A stretch of DNA of 64,000 bases from Streptomyces sp. SS1-1 (GCF_008973465.1 NZ_WBXN01000004.1:2728001-2792000), one strand, 5' to 3'. Positions 42,513 through 52,385 are shown, numbered from the stretch's first letter. Translations and numbers: made by a program. The notes: generated by a model not told the origin, from the letters alone.

Positions 42513-43568
42513 TCAGGGCTGCTGAGGGGGCTGCCAGTGGGGGTTCTGCTGCGGGTACGGCGGCTGCTGGCCGTACGGCTGGGGCTGCTGGGGCGCCTGA
42601 CCGTACGGCTGCTGCTGCGGCTGCCCGTACGGCGCCTGCGGAGGCACGCCGTAGGGCCCCTGGGGCTGCTGGGGCTGCTGGGACTGCTGGGGCGCCTGGC
42701 CGTAGGGCTGCTGCTGCGGCTGCCCGTACGGCGCCTGCGGAGGCACGCCGTAGGGGCCCTGGGGCTGTTGGGGCGCCTGTCCGTAGGGCTCCTGTCCGTA
42801 GGGCTGCTGCCCGTACGGGCCGGGAGCGGCCGGCTGGGCGGGGTACGGACCGGACGCGGCGGGCTGGGCGTACGGAGCGGGGCCCGGCGCCGGGGCCTGC
42901 TGCCCGTATCCGCCGGGGGCGCCCGGCGCGGCGGCCGGGGCCTGCCCGCCGTACGGCCCGCTCGCGCCGAACGGGCCGGCGTATCCGGCCGGCAGGTACC
43001 GCAGGCGGCCCGACTCGTCCCGTACGGGCGTGAACCCGGCGGCCTCGAGCCGCGCCGCGAACTTGGCGTTCCGCTTGCGGGTGACGACGACGCCGACGGC
43101 GAGCAGCGCCATGAGCGCCAGCCAGCCGAGGACGACGAAGAAGGCGGAGTCGCCCTCGATGTCCGCCTTCAGGGCGGAGAGGAAGAAGCCACCGGTGATA
43201 CCGGCGGCCACCCAGTACATGCGCTTCTCGACATGCCGGCCGGTGAGGTCGAAGTTGATGCGCGCCTTGAGCAGTTCGTGCGCGTCGGGCACGAGCGGTG
43301 GCAGGGAGACGCCGTCACCGGCGTCGGGATACTGCGCCCAGTTCTGCGCGGCGCGGGCGCGGGCCTGCGGGCTGGGGTCGGGCGCGATCAGCATCACGAG
43401 GGCGTTGTTGCGTCCGCCCTGCTTCACGTCCAGGTACTCGTAGCCGAACTGCTGGGCGACGAAGGCGAGGTGGGCGAGCTTCTTCACCGAGGCCATGGGA
43501 CTCGTGAGCTCCACCGGCTGACCGCTCGCGATCAACCGCAGCATCTTCTGGACCTGCCGCTTGCTCAC
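42513..43568 (-). CDS. Membrane protein with Pro/Gln/Tyr/Gly-rich repeat tail
   Basis: A 351-residue protein. The N-terminal cytosolic domain (KRQVQKMLRLIASGQPVELTS; ALVMLIAPDP) is followed by two membrane helices near residues 115-165 (YWVAAGITGGFFLSAL, FVVLGWLALMALLAVGVVV). The last ~155 residues are a low-complexity PYGQ/APYGQP tail. A 99-bp unit (33 codons, containing PQGPYGVPPQAPYGQPQQQP) is tandemly duplicated at 42588-42668 and 42687-42767 with only four base differences in 81. GTG start. Function unknown; the tail may promote condensation or surface interaction. Confidence 0.75.
   Translation of the reverse strand: MSKRQVQKMLRLIASGQPVELTSPMASVKKLAHLAFVAQQFGYEYLDVKQGGRNNALVMLIAPDPSPQARARAAQNWAQYPDAGDGVSLPPLVPDAHELLKARINFDLTGRHVEKRMYWVAAGITGGFFLSALKADIEGDSAFFVVLGWLALMALLAVGVVVTRKRNAKFAARLEAAGFTPVRDESGRLRYLPAGYAGPFGASGPYGGQAPAAAPGAPGGYGQQAPAPGPAPYAQPAASGPYPAQPAAPGPYGQQPYGQEPYGQAPQQPQGPYGVPPQAPYGQPQQQPYGQAPQQSQQPQQPQGPYGVPPQAPYGQPQQQPYGQAPQQPQPYGQQPPYPQQNPHWQPPQQP
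42588..42767 (-). repeat. 99-bp tandem repeat inside the coding region
   Basis: Copies at 42588-42668 and 42687-42767 differ at about four of 81 positions, period 99 bp, in frame. They encode the repeated GPYGVPPQAPYGQPQQQPYG block of the tail. Confidence 0.75.
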
Positions 43569-43659
43569 CCGTCACCCACTCCCCCACCGGACCACCCGGC
43601 GACCCCGTCCACCACCGCGACCGGGCCAGTCTTCCATGCGGGTCCGACATCGGGGACGG

Positions 43660-44205
43660 CGGACTGACTCCCGAGCCGTGCTGGAAAGACCTCGACTTCG
43701 AGGCGGGCGCCACCACCTCTGCCGAAACTTGCAGCGCATCAGCGCAGGCGGGCTCACCACGTCCCCAAGGCGCGAGCTTCCGAACGCCGCATCGCCCTTC
43801 CCAGTTGTCGCCTCCCCTCGCTGAAGCTTCACCGCGAGCAACAGTATGAACGCGAGGCGCAGGCACCACCTGCCAGCGCGACGGGCGGTGTTCTTACGAG
43901 GGCAGGGCAGACCGATCGACGCGACCAACCTCACCCGCGCCTTCACCACGCTCACCAGTGAGGCCAGCCCGCGCCGCATCCGCTTCCACGACCTGCGGCA
44001 CTCGACCGCCACCCTGCTCCTGGAGCAAGGCGTCGACCTCGCCGTCATCAAGGAACTCCTCGGCCACGCCCACATCGGCGTCACCGCCGGCGTCTACGCC
44101 CACGTCCGACTCCGCCTCCAGCGCCAGGCCATCGACATCCTCGGCAACGCCCTCAACCCGACCGACACCCCCGACGACCCGCCCGCCGCAGCCGTCGTCC
44201 GCTGA
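43660..44205 (+). pseudogene. Decayed tyrosine-recombinase (integrase) gene
   Basis: The C-terminal catalytic part reads in frame: DATNLTRAFTTLTSE, RFHDLRHSTATLLLEQG, KELLGHAHIGVTAGVYAH. It thus keeps the HxxR, H/GH and Tyr of the active site. Upstream pieces occur in other frames: WKDLDFEAG, RNLQRISAGGLTTS and KARASERRIALPS followed by LKLHREQQYERE. At least two or three frameshifts separate them and the N-terminus is not seen. It resembles integrases of pSAM2-type integrative elements. It marks the left edge of the RHS island, 100 bp from the immunity gene. Confidence 0.8.
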
Positions 44206-44220
44206 CGTTGCCGTCAGCGT

Positions 44221-44284
44221 TGCCGTCAAACGACCGGAAGCTCCACCGAACAATGCGTCGGTGGAGCTTCCAGACTTGACGGCA
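44221..44284. terminator. Nested hairpin after the integrase remnant
   Basis: Outer arms TGCCGTCAA (44221-44229) and TTGACGGCA (44276-44284) are perfect complements. Inside, GGAAGCTCCACCGA pairs perfectly with TCGGTGGAGCTTCC (14 bp) around an 8-nt loop. It could terminate transcription from both sides. Confidence 0.65.
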
Positions 44285-44311
44285 GGGCCCGGCAAGAGGG
44301 CCAGAATCGCG

Positions 44312-44665
44312 CTACTCCAGATTACCGAGAGTCCCCTGCGGACCCTCCGCCACGATCGCGCGGAAAGCCTCGACCATGGCTGCCACTCCGCCCTCGGGCA
44401 CGATCACCAGATCAGAACACTGGAAGAAGACTCCACCGCCATACTCGCCGGTTTCCCCCCATCGATTCATCACCGTTTCGATCGCACCGAGAGTCATGAA
44501 ACTCGCACTCCACCGTGTGCCGTCAGGGAGTCGCAACTCGGCATCAACATCCTCTACTGTTTCCGCCGAGTCATCAGCACCGAGCATGAAAAGCGCAGTG
44601 AACTCAGGTTCCCTGACGACGTGGTAGATGTCGTCTTCCACAGGTTCTACGTGATTACTGTCCAT
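44312..44665 (-). CDS. Candidate immunity protein for the RHS toxin
   Basis: A 117-residue acidic cytosolic protein (Asp/Glu-rich start MDSNHVEPVEDD). The ATG lies inside the last codons of the RHS gene; start and stop overlap by 11 nt, so translation is coupled. Position, size and charge fit an immunity protein for the basic C-terminal toxin. No known Imm family recognised. The hydrophobic strand-rich middle (EFTALFMLGADDS; WSASFMTLGAIETVMNRW) suggests a small alpha/beta fold. No search was run. Confidence 0.65.
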   Translation of the reverse strand: MDSNHVEPVEDDIYHVVREPEFTALFMLGADDSAETVEDVDAELRLPDGTRWSASFMTLGAIETVMNRWGETGEYGGGVFFQCSDLVIVPEGGVAAMVEAFRAIVAEGPQGTLGNLE

Positions 44666-47600
44666 AAATCTGCTTCAGCCTCGCGATCACCTTGGACTCG
44701 TTCCCCTTGTCCGCCTTGCCGACAACTTGTATTCCGCCGTCAACATTCCGGAAGAAGAGTCGCCCACCTTTTCGCCCTCGCGCGTAGGTCACATCCGTGC
44801 CAGTCAACGCTCTACTTCCCCTACCCGGATTCATGTTTCCGCGGGAAAGCTGTTCAAACAGGTGGTCCAAGTCTCTTTGTACATCCTGGTTCTTCCCTGC
44901 TTGCTGCGCCGCTTTCGTCAGTAGCGAATCCTGACCGATAGCAGACGACATCGAAATGCATCCGCCAGAGTTATGAACCAGGACCGGCGTCTTCCCCGCC
45001 AGCACATAGTACGTGTGCAGGTCATCGACTGTGAGGTTGTACGTCCGCGCATGCTTGGCGAAGGGGCGGTTGGCCGTGACGATGACCGTCTCACCCTCCT
45101 CCGTGAGGAGGGTAGAGCCCTTCTTCAGGTCTCCCGCTTCAACCCAGTGTCGCTCGGACGGGGACCAGAACGGGTGCTCGTGCGTGGCTGTCAGCTTCTC
45201 GACACCGTCCGCCGTGGCGATGGACAGCTCGTTGAAGTACTTGTCGTCATCGGTGACGATCAGGCGAGTTACCTTGCGCGGACCGGTTTCACCGGTTTTA
45301 GGGTCCGTCGCAATCACTTCATCGCCGACCTCTACATCCTCAATATCTCTCGTGCTTTTATCAGCCATAAGGACGTCGGTGCCAGCGAGAAAACACTTGC
45401 AGCCACTAGAAGCCGTCTGTTTACGACTCCCACCAAGTCGGGCGCCCCCTCGCCCTTCGCTCTCTTCTGCAGCAACCATAAGCAAGGGCCCTGTTGCCGC
45501 AGACAGTCCATAGCCGAGGCCTGCTGGACACTTCCTCCCCGCGGCGAGGCAGGCGCCACCCTTCGCAACGGTTACCGTCGCCGAATTCGCCGCGTTGGAC
45601 AGATCTGCACATGAGTCACGGCCGTAATCGCTGCAGACCTCATCTATCTGCTTGTAGAAGGCGTTGATGTACTTGCTGGCGTATTTCCACCTGGCGTCGA
45701 CGTTTACTGTGGGGAAGATCGAGATGTAACCGTCCCCGTTGACGTCCTGCTGAACCTCTCCCTCAAATGTCCAGTCCACCTTGGGACGTTTGTCGTCAGA
45801 GACGTCATGAACGCAATCAGATGTACACCGGGCTCCGCTCCCATGGCCGACGTCCAGCATCAGCCCAGTCGGGTCGCTCTTGCTCACCGGGCTGTTGTTG
45901 CTGTAGGCGTACCCGTTCATCTGGAGTGGGTCTGCCATGTCGATGATCGGGTCGGCCGAGAGGAAACGGCCGGAGTCCTGGTCGTATTCGCGCGCACCGA
46001 TGTGCGTCAGACCGGTTGCCGCGTCGTCGACGCCTGTGCCCAGGTAGCTCCGCTTGTTGGGCCAGGTGCTCGGCTTCGTGCCGCGCACTTCGCCGTACGG
46101 CTTGAAAGCCCTGCGGGTCACCGCCTGACCGGCGGCGACGTCCACGGATGTGTTCGCCGTGCCGAGGTGATCGGAAAGCAGCACACTGCGCTTGTGGCCC
46201 GTGGTGGCGCCGTTCGTCGTCGTGCGGACCACGGTGGGCGCGCCGGGCTGGCTGTAGGAGCGGGAGGCACGGACCAGCGTCCCCGATGCGTCCGTGGTCA
46301 GCTCCGTCTCGCCCAGGTACAGCGTCGACCCGGCCGGCGAGTTCTCCAGAAGGCGATCGCCCTGTGCGTCATAGACGTACGTCGTCTTCTTGCCGTCGTC
46401 CGTGATCGAGTCAACCTTGTTCTCGGGCGTCCACACGAGGCGCTGCGTGGTGCTCGCCAGGTCCCTGACGGTCGTGTTGCCCGAGGCGTCGTAGGTGAAG
46501 GAACCGCCCTTGCCCGAGGGAGTGGAACTGGCCCAGGCCATGGTGTGCGGCTGGATCTTGCCGCTCGAGCCCGACTTTCCGTAGCTGTACGTCAGCGCGA
46601 CCTTCTTCGTCGCGTCAGCCGTGTCGTGCTCGGTCATCGTCGCGCGGTTGCCGATCCAGTCGAACGTGTACGACTGGCGGTACGCCGTGGCGCCCGTGGA
46701 CACCGTCCCGCCGTCCGGCGCCGTCGAGGTGAGCCCCGACGCCAGTGACGAATCCGGGCTGCTCGCGTCCGTCGCTTCGTCAGGGGCGTCCGCGACAGGG
46801 CCGGTGGAGGCGGCGTAGTCGGTGCGGTAGCCCCACGTGGCGCCGTTCGCGGCCTTGCATCCTGTCCCGCTTCCGGTCGGTGTGACCTTGGACGTCCAGG
46901 CGTGCACCAGTTCGCCCATGGCGTCGTAGGTGAAGCACTGGGTGTCCCACGTCGAACCGGTGGACTCCGTCAGCCTGCGGGCGTTGGAGGTGATGGTCCC
47001 GGAGGCGTCGTAGGAGTAGTAGCTGTCGGTGATCCGGTGTTCGCCGCTCGTTTCCCGGTCGGTGACCGTGCGCTGGAGGCTGCCTGTGTGCGGGTCGACG
47101 AAATTGGTCGTCCAGACCCGGTACGGCTGGGCGGCGGAGACGGAGCGCAGCAACTCACCGAAGGGCGAGTAGGTCGCGTCCGAGGTGTACCAGGCCAGGC
47201 CCGAGGTCGTCTCCGGCAGACCGTCGCTGTTGTAACGCGTGACGACCTTCTCGCGCGCCAGACCGCCCGCGGCGGGCAGCGTGACCGAGTGCTGCCTCCC
47301 GGTGGGGGTGTACGCGTAGGCGTATGAGTAGGTGCCGGAGAGTCCAGTGGTCATGGAGTTGGCCGGGATGACCGTCTCACTGCCGGTGACGCGGTATTCC
47401 GCGTCATAGCCGGTGACTCGGTTCTCGTAGTCGCCGCTGTCGGTGTGACGCTTGCTCGTGGCAGGTTGTCCGATACCGCCTGTCGCCGCGTCGTAGGTGA
47501 ATTCTTTGGTCGGAGTGGCGGACGCCGATTCCTCACGAACGTTCAACACCCGGCCGAGGACGTCGTATTCGGTGAACGTCTCCTGGCCGCGGGCGTTCTT

Positions 47601-50600
47601 CACACGGATGGGCCGGTCCGCCGCGTCGTACCAGGTCTCCGTGGTGCCCGTGTCCGGGTCCACGGCCGATGTGACGCGTCCTCGTGCGTCGTAGACGTAC
47701 GACCAGGCGTTGCCGGCCGGGTCGGTGACCTTGGCCTGGTTACCGCGTGCGTCGTAGTCATACGTCGTGGTGCGGCCCGCTGACGACGCGCTGTCCCCCT
47801 GGCTGTAGTGCTTGACGGAGGTGACGCGCCCAAGGGCGTCCTGGTAGGTGCGGATCCGGGGAGCCGTGGATCCGGGCGGGTCGACATATGTACTGGTGTC
47901 GCTGTAGCTGGTGTATGTCGCGTACTTGTAGTGGCCACTGTGGTAGACGGAGGCACGGATCACGCGCTCCATGCCGTCGTAGCGGTATCTGGTCCAACTG
48001 GGGACCAGGGATTTCGACCTAGGGGCGAAGAGTTCGGTACTTGGTTCGCCCTTCGCCAGGTACCCCGCGGTCTTCTCGTAGAGAAGGCCATGGTCGTTGT
48101 ACTTGGTGTCCACGATGATGCGGCCCGGGCCATGGGCCTCGGTCTGCTTCTGGACCTCCCGCTGGAGGCCGTCGTAGAGCGTTGTCTCCTGCGCGTAGCT
48201 ACCGTCGTCCTTCAGCGTCCGGACCGTGACGGCCGCCGGACGGTTCTTGTCAGGCGTCGCGATCGCCGTCTGGTAGGAGATCTGCACGCTCGGCGACTGC
48301 CCGACGGCGGAGCGCGAGGGCGACCAGCCCTTCACCAGGCGGCCAAGGGCGTCGTACTCGATCCGCGTGACGCGGCCGTTGGGGTCGGTGCTCGACAGGG
48401 CGAGGCCGCGCCCCGGTTCGTAGGTCGTGGTGGTGGTGTGCCCCTTGGCATTGGTGAACTGCACCCCGGTCACCGGGCCGCCGGCGTCACCGGGGGTGTA
48501 CTTGGTCTCCTCCGTGCCCTTGCCGGGGCGGGTGACGGTGCGGATGCGGCCCAGCGGATCGTAGGTCGTTTTGGTAGCGACGGAGTACGACGTTCCGGTG
48601 CCGTCGATCTCGGCCTGTGTGGTCACCAGACCGCGGGTCGGTGCGTCACCGAAGGACTTGTCGTCGTACGTGTTCCGCAGTGCTGCCTTGAGCTGTGTGG
48701 ACGGATCGGCCGTTGCCTCGTCCGCGCAGGAGGTGCCAGTGCTGCGCTGCTCCTTGGGCAGGCCGATCAGCCATGCCGAGGTGTTGTGCACGTACGTCGT
48801 GGTGGTGCAGCTACGGTCGGAGAAAGTCTCTCCGCCACTTCCGTTGGGCTTGACGACAGACGTCTCGACCTGCTTGGGCAGACCGTAGGTGTCGTCGTAA
48901 GTGGTCAGCGTCCGCACGGCGCGCCAACTGGGATCGGCCGTCTGTATTTCGTCGGTTCTCTTCACTCCGACGCGATGGGCGACCAGTGGTTCTCCGGTAG
49001 TACCATCCTCGTTCTCACGCGCCCGGGAAGCAGTCTCCTTCGAGGTCGGGAAGGTAAGGGCGCGCCGTTGCACCTTGCCGTCGGAGTCCCGGTAGGTGAT
49101 CTTCTCCGCTTCCATGCCCGCGAACTGTGGAGCGTCGTCCGCCAGGAGGACGTACTGTCCGGTGCTGTCCTTCACCTCGCCGCCGACGCCTCGGAAATAG
49201 CGAGTGACGGTGTACGACTGCGAGTTCACGTCCCCTTGTTCGGAAGTACTCTCGCTGCCTTTGCGGAAGGAGACCTGCTGGTAGCCCTTCCAATCGCGGT
49301 GCGTGCGCAGCGCTGGGCGCGTGAACTCGTCGTCGCTCTTGCCCCAGGCAGGTCCGGCATAGGAGTACAGCGAGATGATGGCTTCGTCGGGCGAGGCGAC
49401 CTTGTCGATCTCCGTCACGGAGTGGACGACGTACTTGTTGAACCACGCCTTGGCCGGCGTTCGCTCATCACCGTCGGGGGACCATCGAACCGGGAAGCAG
49501 GTGCTGTTGTTCTTCCCCTTGTCGTCCTTCGGCTCGGTCGCACAGCCGCCCTCGTACTCGACCTCGATGTCACCACCGTACTCAGTGGCGACCGTGCCGA
49601 TACGGGGCCGGGTGAACGCAGGTCGTTGATCGCTCTTGCCCGTGAGGACCAGGTTGGGCAGCTGGCGATCCAGCAACCTTGTGTGCAACGGCGAGGTGGA
49701 GCCGACCGTGTAGGCGGAGAAGCTGATCCCGTCCTTGGACTGCAGCGTGCCGGTGGTGTCACCGGGCGCATAGCCGGTGCGGCTGATGGAGTTGAGCCAC
49801 AGGCCGGGCGCCGTGTCGTACCAGTCCTCGGGGAAGGACTGGTGCAACGAGTACTTGTCGACGAGGCCAAGTCCTGTCTGCCCCGCACGGGCAGCCTTCG
49901 TCGTCACGGAATCCAGACGCATCTGCGTCCAGAAGGAGGGGAATCGGGGGCAGAGCTTGGAGGTCGACTTGCAGTTGAGGTTGCCAGGGGTGTCCCACCA
50001 TGGACGATAGGCGCCCGGATCGGTTGTCTTGGCGAAGTTGGCCGCATCGCAAGCAGCGGTGGACTTCAAGCAACGCTGGGCGACATTGAACTCGACCTTC
50101 GCTGACGGCTTGGTGAGGTCGCTGCGCATGCCGTACTCGATAGACGTCGGGTACGCATTGCGGTCGTACTGCTCGGGTGTCTTGGTCTTTTTGCCGACGG
50201 CGTAGTAATTCGTCTCCTGCTTCCAGTTGACGACCATCGTGTTGCCGTGGACATCGACCACCTTGTCAAGGCCCCACCGCCAGGCCTGCTGCTTCCCGGC
50301 ACCGCAACGCGAGCCGGCGAAGCTGTCGGCGTGGCACGGTTCCTTCGGGTGGTTCCCGAAGACGGGAACGGTGGAGACGGAGTTCGTGTCGGCGTGACCT
50401 CCTCCGACCTCGTCCAAGCCGTAGTAGTACTTCGTCCCGTCCCGGGTCGTGACGAGCCAATACTCACCGTTGTTGTCACCGTTGGCTCCGCCCACCTTGT
50501 GCTCGACGCGGGTGCCGTCATCGTGCTGTGGACGGTACAGCTCCGTGTCGGTTTCGGGGTTGCTGGACGCGGAGGCATCTCGGACGAGCTCGGTGGTCTT

Positions 50601-51851
50601 GCCGTTGAAGGACATTACGGCGTTGTAGGACACCCAGCACAGGTCGGACGTCTTGTCCTTTTTGGCCGTGTTGTTCGGAGTGCCCGCGTCGAACGCCTTA
50701 CGGTCGTCCTGGCAGCTGCGGTACTGGCGTTCTATGTAGCCGGCGTCGTAGTTCCAGCCTTCGCCGATCCACGAGGCCTGAGGCGAGGAGACGGCGGTGC
50801 GGCCATCCACGCTCTGCGAGTTGTAGTCGAACGACACCTTGGGCGTGGGACCGGCAGGCGCTGGTGGGATGTCCAGCGGGTAGGACCAGGTGAACGCACC
50901 GGATGATCCCCCAGCCTCCCATTTGCCGTTGGACGCGAGGGACGTCGCCTTGAAGGTGCCGCCACTGCCGCCACCCGAGTCCATGGCTCCGATCACGGCA
51001 GTGTCCCCGGCTGCCGCCGGCGTCACCTTCGCCGAGGAGCTGTAGGCAGCCTGGACCACCCCCGCACCGGACCCGGAGTCGGCAGCGGCAGCGGCAGGTG
51101 TGACCGTCCCGTCAGCCGCCGGATCAACCGTTGCGGTGATCGACTTGGACGCGGTGTCGTTGGTGGTCTCCAGCTCTTCGTACTCCTGGCACGCCTCATC
51201 GTCCGGCGTCGTCAGATAGCACTCGGGGAACTGAACGAAATGGAGTCTGGAGGCCCAGTCTGCTCCGTAGAGGCTTTCGAACTTCCCGTAATCGAGGGTC
51301 ACGTTGACCGGGACCGCGCCGGCTTCCGGACCACGCACCGTCAGGACGGCTCCGTCAACGCCCTCGCTAACGGCTGACGTTCGGTCTGGAATGGTCACCT
51401 GCCACGTACCCGTGGGCGCAGGCTGGTCGGGTGCCCGGCCAAGGCTGACAGGCAGGGTCCCGACCGGAGTCGTGGCGGTCTGGCGGGCTGCACCAGTGGA
51501 TGCCTGCGTCGTCGTCGAACCGAAGTTCACCGTACCCGTCAGGTTGGACGGCGGAGTGGTGCTGTCCGTAGGAGCCTGGAGCAGATCCTTGGGTACGTCT
51601 GCCTTCAGGGACTCAAGATCACGGGAGAAGGCCTGCCCGGGAACGGGCTCCTCCTTCTCCAGCCGTTCCAACTCCACCGTCTCGCGCGCCACATCGTCCT
51701 GCGACGGGCTCGGGACGGGCGGCAAAGCCAGCGACTGGGTGGGCAGCAGGGCCAGCAACAGTGCTGCGGCCACCGTGGGAACGGCGGTGCGCGCAACGCG
51801 GCGACGACTGGGCGAGATGTGGCCGAACACGACGGGGTCCCCCCGGACCAC
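44655..51851 (-). CDS. RHS/YD-repeat polymorphic toxin with Hint domain and C-terminal toxin tip
   Basis: A 2398-residue secreted protein. The signal peptide is VPTVAAALLLALL. The N-terminal third is a surface domain with VSFDYNSQSVDGRTA-type blocks. From about residue 1130 come RHS/YD repeats, then the RHS core YDQDSGRFLSADP followed by PVSKSDPTGL. Next is a PT-Hint autoprotease-like domain (about residues 2163-2297; starts CFLAGTDVLM, includes THEHPFW, ends VLVHN). The last 101 residues form the toxin tip, basic and ending GKADKGNESKVIARLKQIYGQ. GTG at 51851; in-frame GTG at 51830 has a better ribosome site. Confidence 0.85.
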   Translation of the reverse strand: MVRGDPVVFGHISPSRRRVARTAVPTVAAALLLALLPTQSLALPPVPSPSQDDVARETVELERLEKEEPVPGQAFSRDLESLKADVPKDLLQAPTDSTTPPSNLTGTVNFGSTTTQASTGAARQTATTPVGTLPVSLGRAPDQPAPTGTWQVTIPDRTSAVSEGVDGAVLTVRGPEAGAVPVNVTLDYGKFESLYGADWASRLHFVQFPECYLTTPDDEACQEYEELETTNDTASKSITATVDPAADGTVTPAAAAADSGSGAGVVQAAYSSSAKVTPAAAGDTAVIGAMDSGGGSGGTFKATSLASNGKWEAGGSSGAFTWSYPLDIPPAPAGPTPKVSFDYNSQSVDGRTAVSSPQASWIGEGWNYDAGYIERQYRSCQDDRKAFDAGTPNNTAKKDKTSDLCWVSYNAVMSFNGKTTELVRDASASSNPETDTELYRPQHDDGTRVEHKVGGANGDNNGEYWLVTTRDGTKYYYGLDEVGGGHADTNSVSTVPVFGNHPKEPCHADSFAGSRCGAGKQQAWRWGLDKVVDVHGNTMVVNWKQETNYYAVGKKTKTPEQYDRNAYPTSIEYGMRSDLTKPSAKVEFNVAQRCLKSTAACDAANFAKTTDPGAYRPWWDTPGNLNCKSTSKLCPRFPSFWTQMRLDSVTTKAARAGQTGLGLVDKYSLHQSFPEDWYDTAPGLWLNSISRTGYAPGDTTGTLQSKDGISFSAYTVGSTSPLHTRLLDRQLPNLVLTGKSDQRPAFTRPRIGTVATEYGGDIEVEYEGGCATEPKDDKGKNNSTCFPVRWSPDGDERTPAKAWFNKYVVHSVTEIDKVASPDEAIISLYSYAGPAWGKSDDEFTRPALRTHRDWKGYQQVSFRKGSESTSEQGDVNSQSYTVTRYFRGVGGEVKDSTGQYVLLADDAPQFAGMEAEKITYRDSDGKVQRRALTFPTSKETASRARENEDGTTGEPLVAHRVGVKRTDEIQTADPSWRAVRTLTTYDDTYGLPKQVETSVVKPNGSGGETFSDRSCTTTTYVHNTSAWLIGLPKEQRSTGTSCADEATADPSTQLKAALRNTYDDKSFGDAPTRGLVTTQAEIDGTGTSYSVATKTTYDPLGRIRTVTRPGKGTEETKYTPGDAGGPVTGVQFTNAKGHTTTTTYEPGRGLALSSTDPNGRVTRIEYDALGRLVKGWSPSRSAVGQSPSVQISYQTAIATPDKNRPAAVTVRTLKDDGSYAQETTLYDGLQREVQKQTEAHGPGRIIVDTKYNDHGLLYEKTAGYLAKGEPSTELFAPRSKSLVPSWTRYRYDGMERVIRASVYHSGHYKYATYTSYSDTSTYVDPPGSTAPRIRTYQDALGRVTSVKHYSQGDSASSAGRTTTYDYDARGNQAKVTDPAGNAWSYVYDARGRVTSAVDPDTGTTETWYDAADRPIRVKNARGQETFTEYDVLGRVLNVREESASATPTKEFTYDAATGGIGQPATSKRHTDSGDYENRVTGYDAEYRVTGSETVIPANSMTTGLSGTYSYAYAYTPTGRQHSVTLPAAGGLAREKVVTRYNSDGLPETTSGLAWYTSDATYSPFGELLRSVSAAQPYRVWTTNFVDPHTGSLQRTVTDRETSGEHRITDSYYSYDASGTITSNARRLTESTGSTWDTQCFTYDAMGELVHAWTSKVTPTGSGTGCKAANGATWGYRTDYAASTGPVADAPDEATDASSPDSSLASGLTSTAPDGGTVSTGATAYRQSYTFDWIGNRATMTEHDTADATKKVALTYSYGKSGSSGKIQPHTMAWASSTPSGKGGSFTYDASGNTTVRDLASTTQRLVWTPENKVDSITDDGKKTTYVYDAQGDRLLENSPAGSTLYLGETELTTDASGTLVRASRSYSQPGAPTVVRTTTNGATTGHKRSVLLSDHLGTANTSVDVAAGQAVTRRAFKPYGEVRGTKPSTWPNKRSYLGTGVDDAATGLTHIGAREYDQDSGRFLSADPIIDMADPLQMNGYAYSNNSPVSKSDPTGLMLDVGHGSGARCTSDCVHDVSDDKRPKVDWTFEGEVQQDVNGDGYISIFPTVNVDARWKYASKYINAFYKQIDEVCSDYGRDSCADLSNAANSATVTVAKGGACLAAGRKCPAGLGYGLSAATGPLLMVAAEESEGRGGARLGGSRKQTASSGCKCFLAGTDVLMADKSTRDIEDVEVGDEVIATDPKTGETGPRKVTRLIVTDDDKYFNELSIATADGVEKLTATHEHPFWSPSERHWVEAGDLKKGSTLLTEEGETVIVTANRPFAKHARTYNLTVDDLHTYYVLAGKTPVLVHNSGGCISMSSAIGQDSLLTKAAQQAGKNQDVQRDLDHLFEQLSRGNMNPGRGSRALTGTDVTYARGRKGGRLFFRNVDGGIQVVGKADKGNESKVIARLKQIYGQ

Positions 51852-52385
51852 TCGAGGCGGGACCGGTTAGGGGCCACGCAAGATGTTTGTCAGACCCGGA
51901 GATTCTGTGGCCCCACTGTGAAGGAACGCTAGATCGTCACGCACGATGTGAACATGGTCACGCCACGTAATTGGACGCCTTCCATCAAGCTGGGCATACA
52001 GAACTGCATGCTGCCCAAAGGGCACCTTCGTCTGCAATATGACGCACAAACGGAACCTCGTACCCAACGCCCTAAAACCGCAGGCGGTTTGACCGTTTCC
52101 CGCCTGAAGGTGTGACTTTTTGATTCCGTCTTCAAACGAGTTCGGCTTTCGGGAAGGCCCGGCCCCGTCGGTCTTTCACGGTTCACGAGTCAACTGCTGT
52201 CCCTCGCACAGGAAAGCCACTGGATGACGACAGCGTCTCCATGAGTCATCATCGCCTCGCCTCGCCATATCCATTTTGAATCGGGGGACCCGCTTCGGGA
52301 CCAGAGTCGAATGGGCCTTGGCCGGCCGATCGCACCGGCGGCGCGGGAGCCTGCCGTCGGCCTTCTGGGAAGGGGAACTCGCCCG
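51852..52385. other. Divergent intergenic region of the RHS island
   Basis: 534 bp between divergent RHS and FG-GAP genes. No supported gene; it looks less GC-rich than the flanks (by eye). It must carry the two promoters. No strong dyad was recognised. Confidence 0.45.

Noticed and set aside
40977..43568. Secondary-metabolite gene cluster
   Set aside because: No polyketide, peptide or terpene synthase genes in the window; the neighbours are nitrogen and cell-surface genes.
43846..44205. Treating the integrase piece as an intact 119-residue gene
   Set aside because: It lacks the N-terminal arm and part of the catalytic core; the missing parts lie upstream in other frames.
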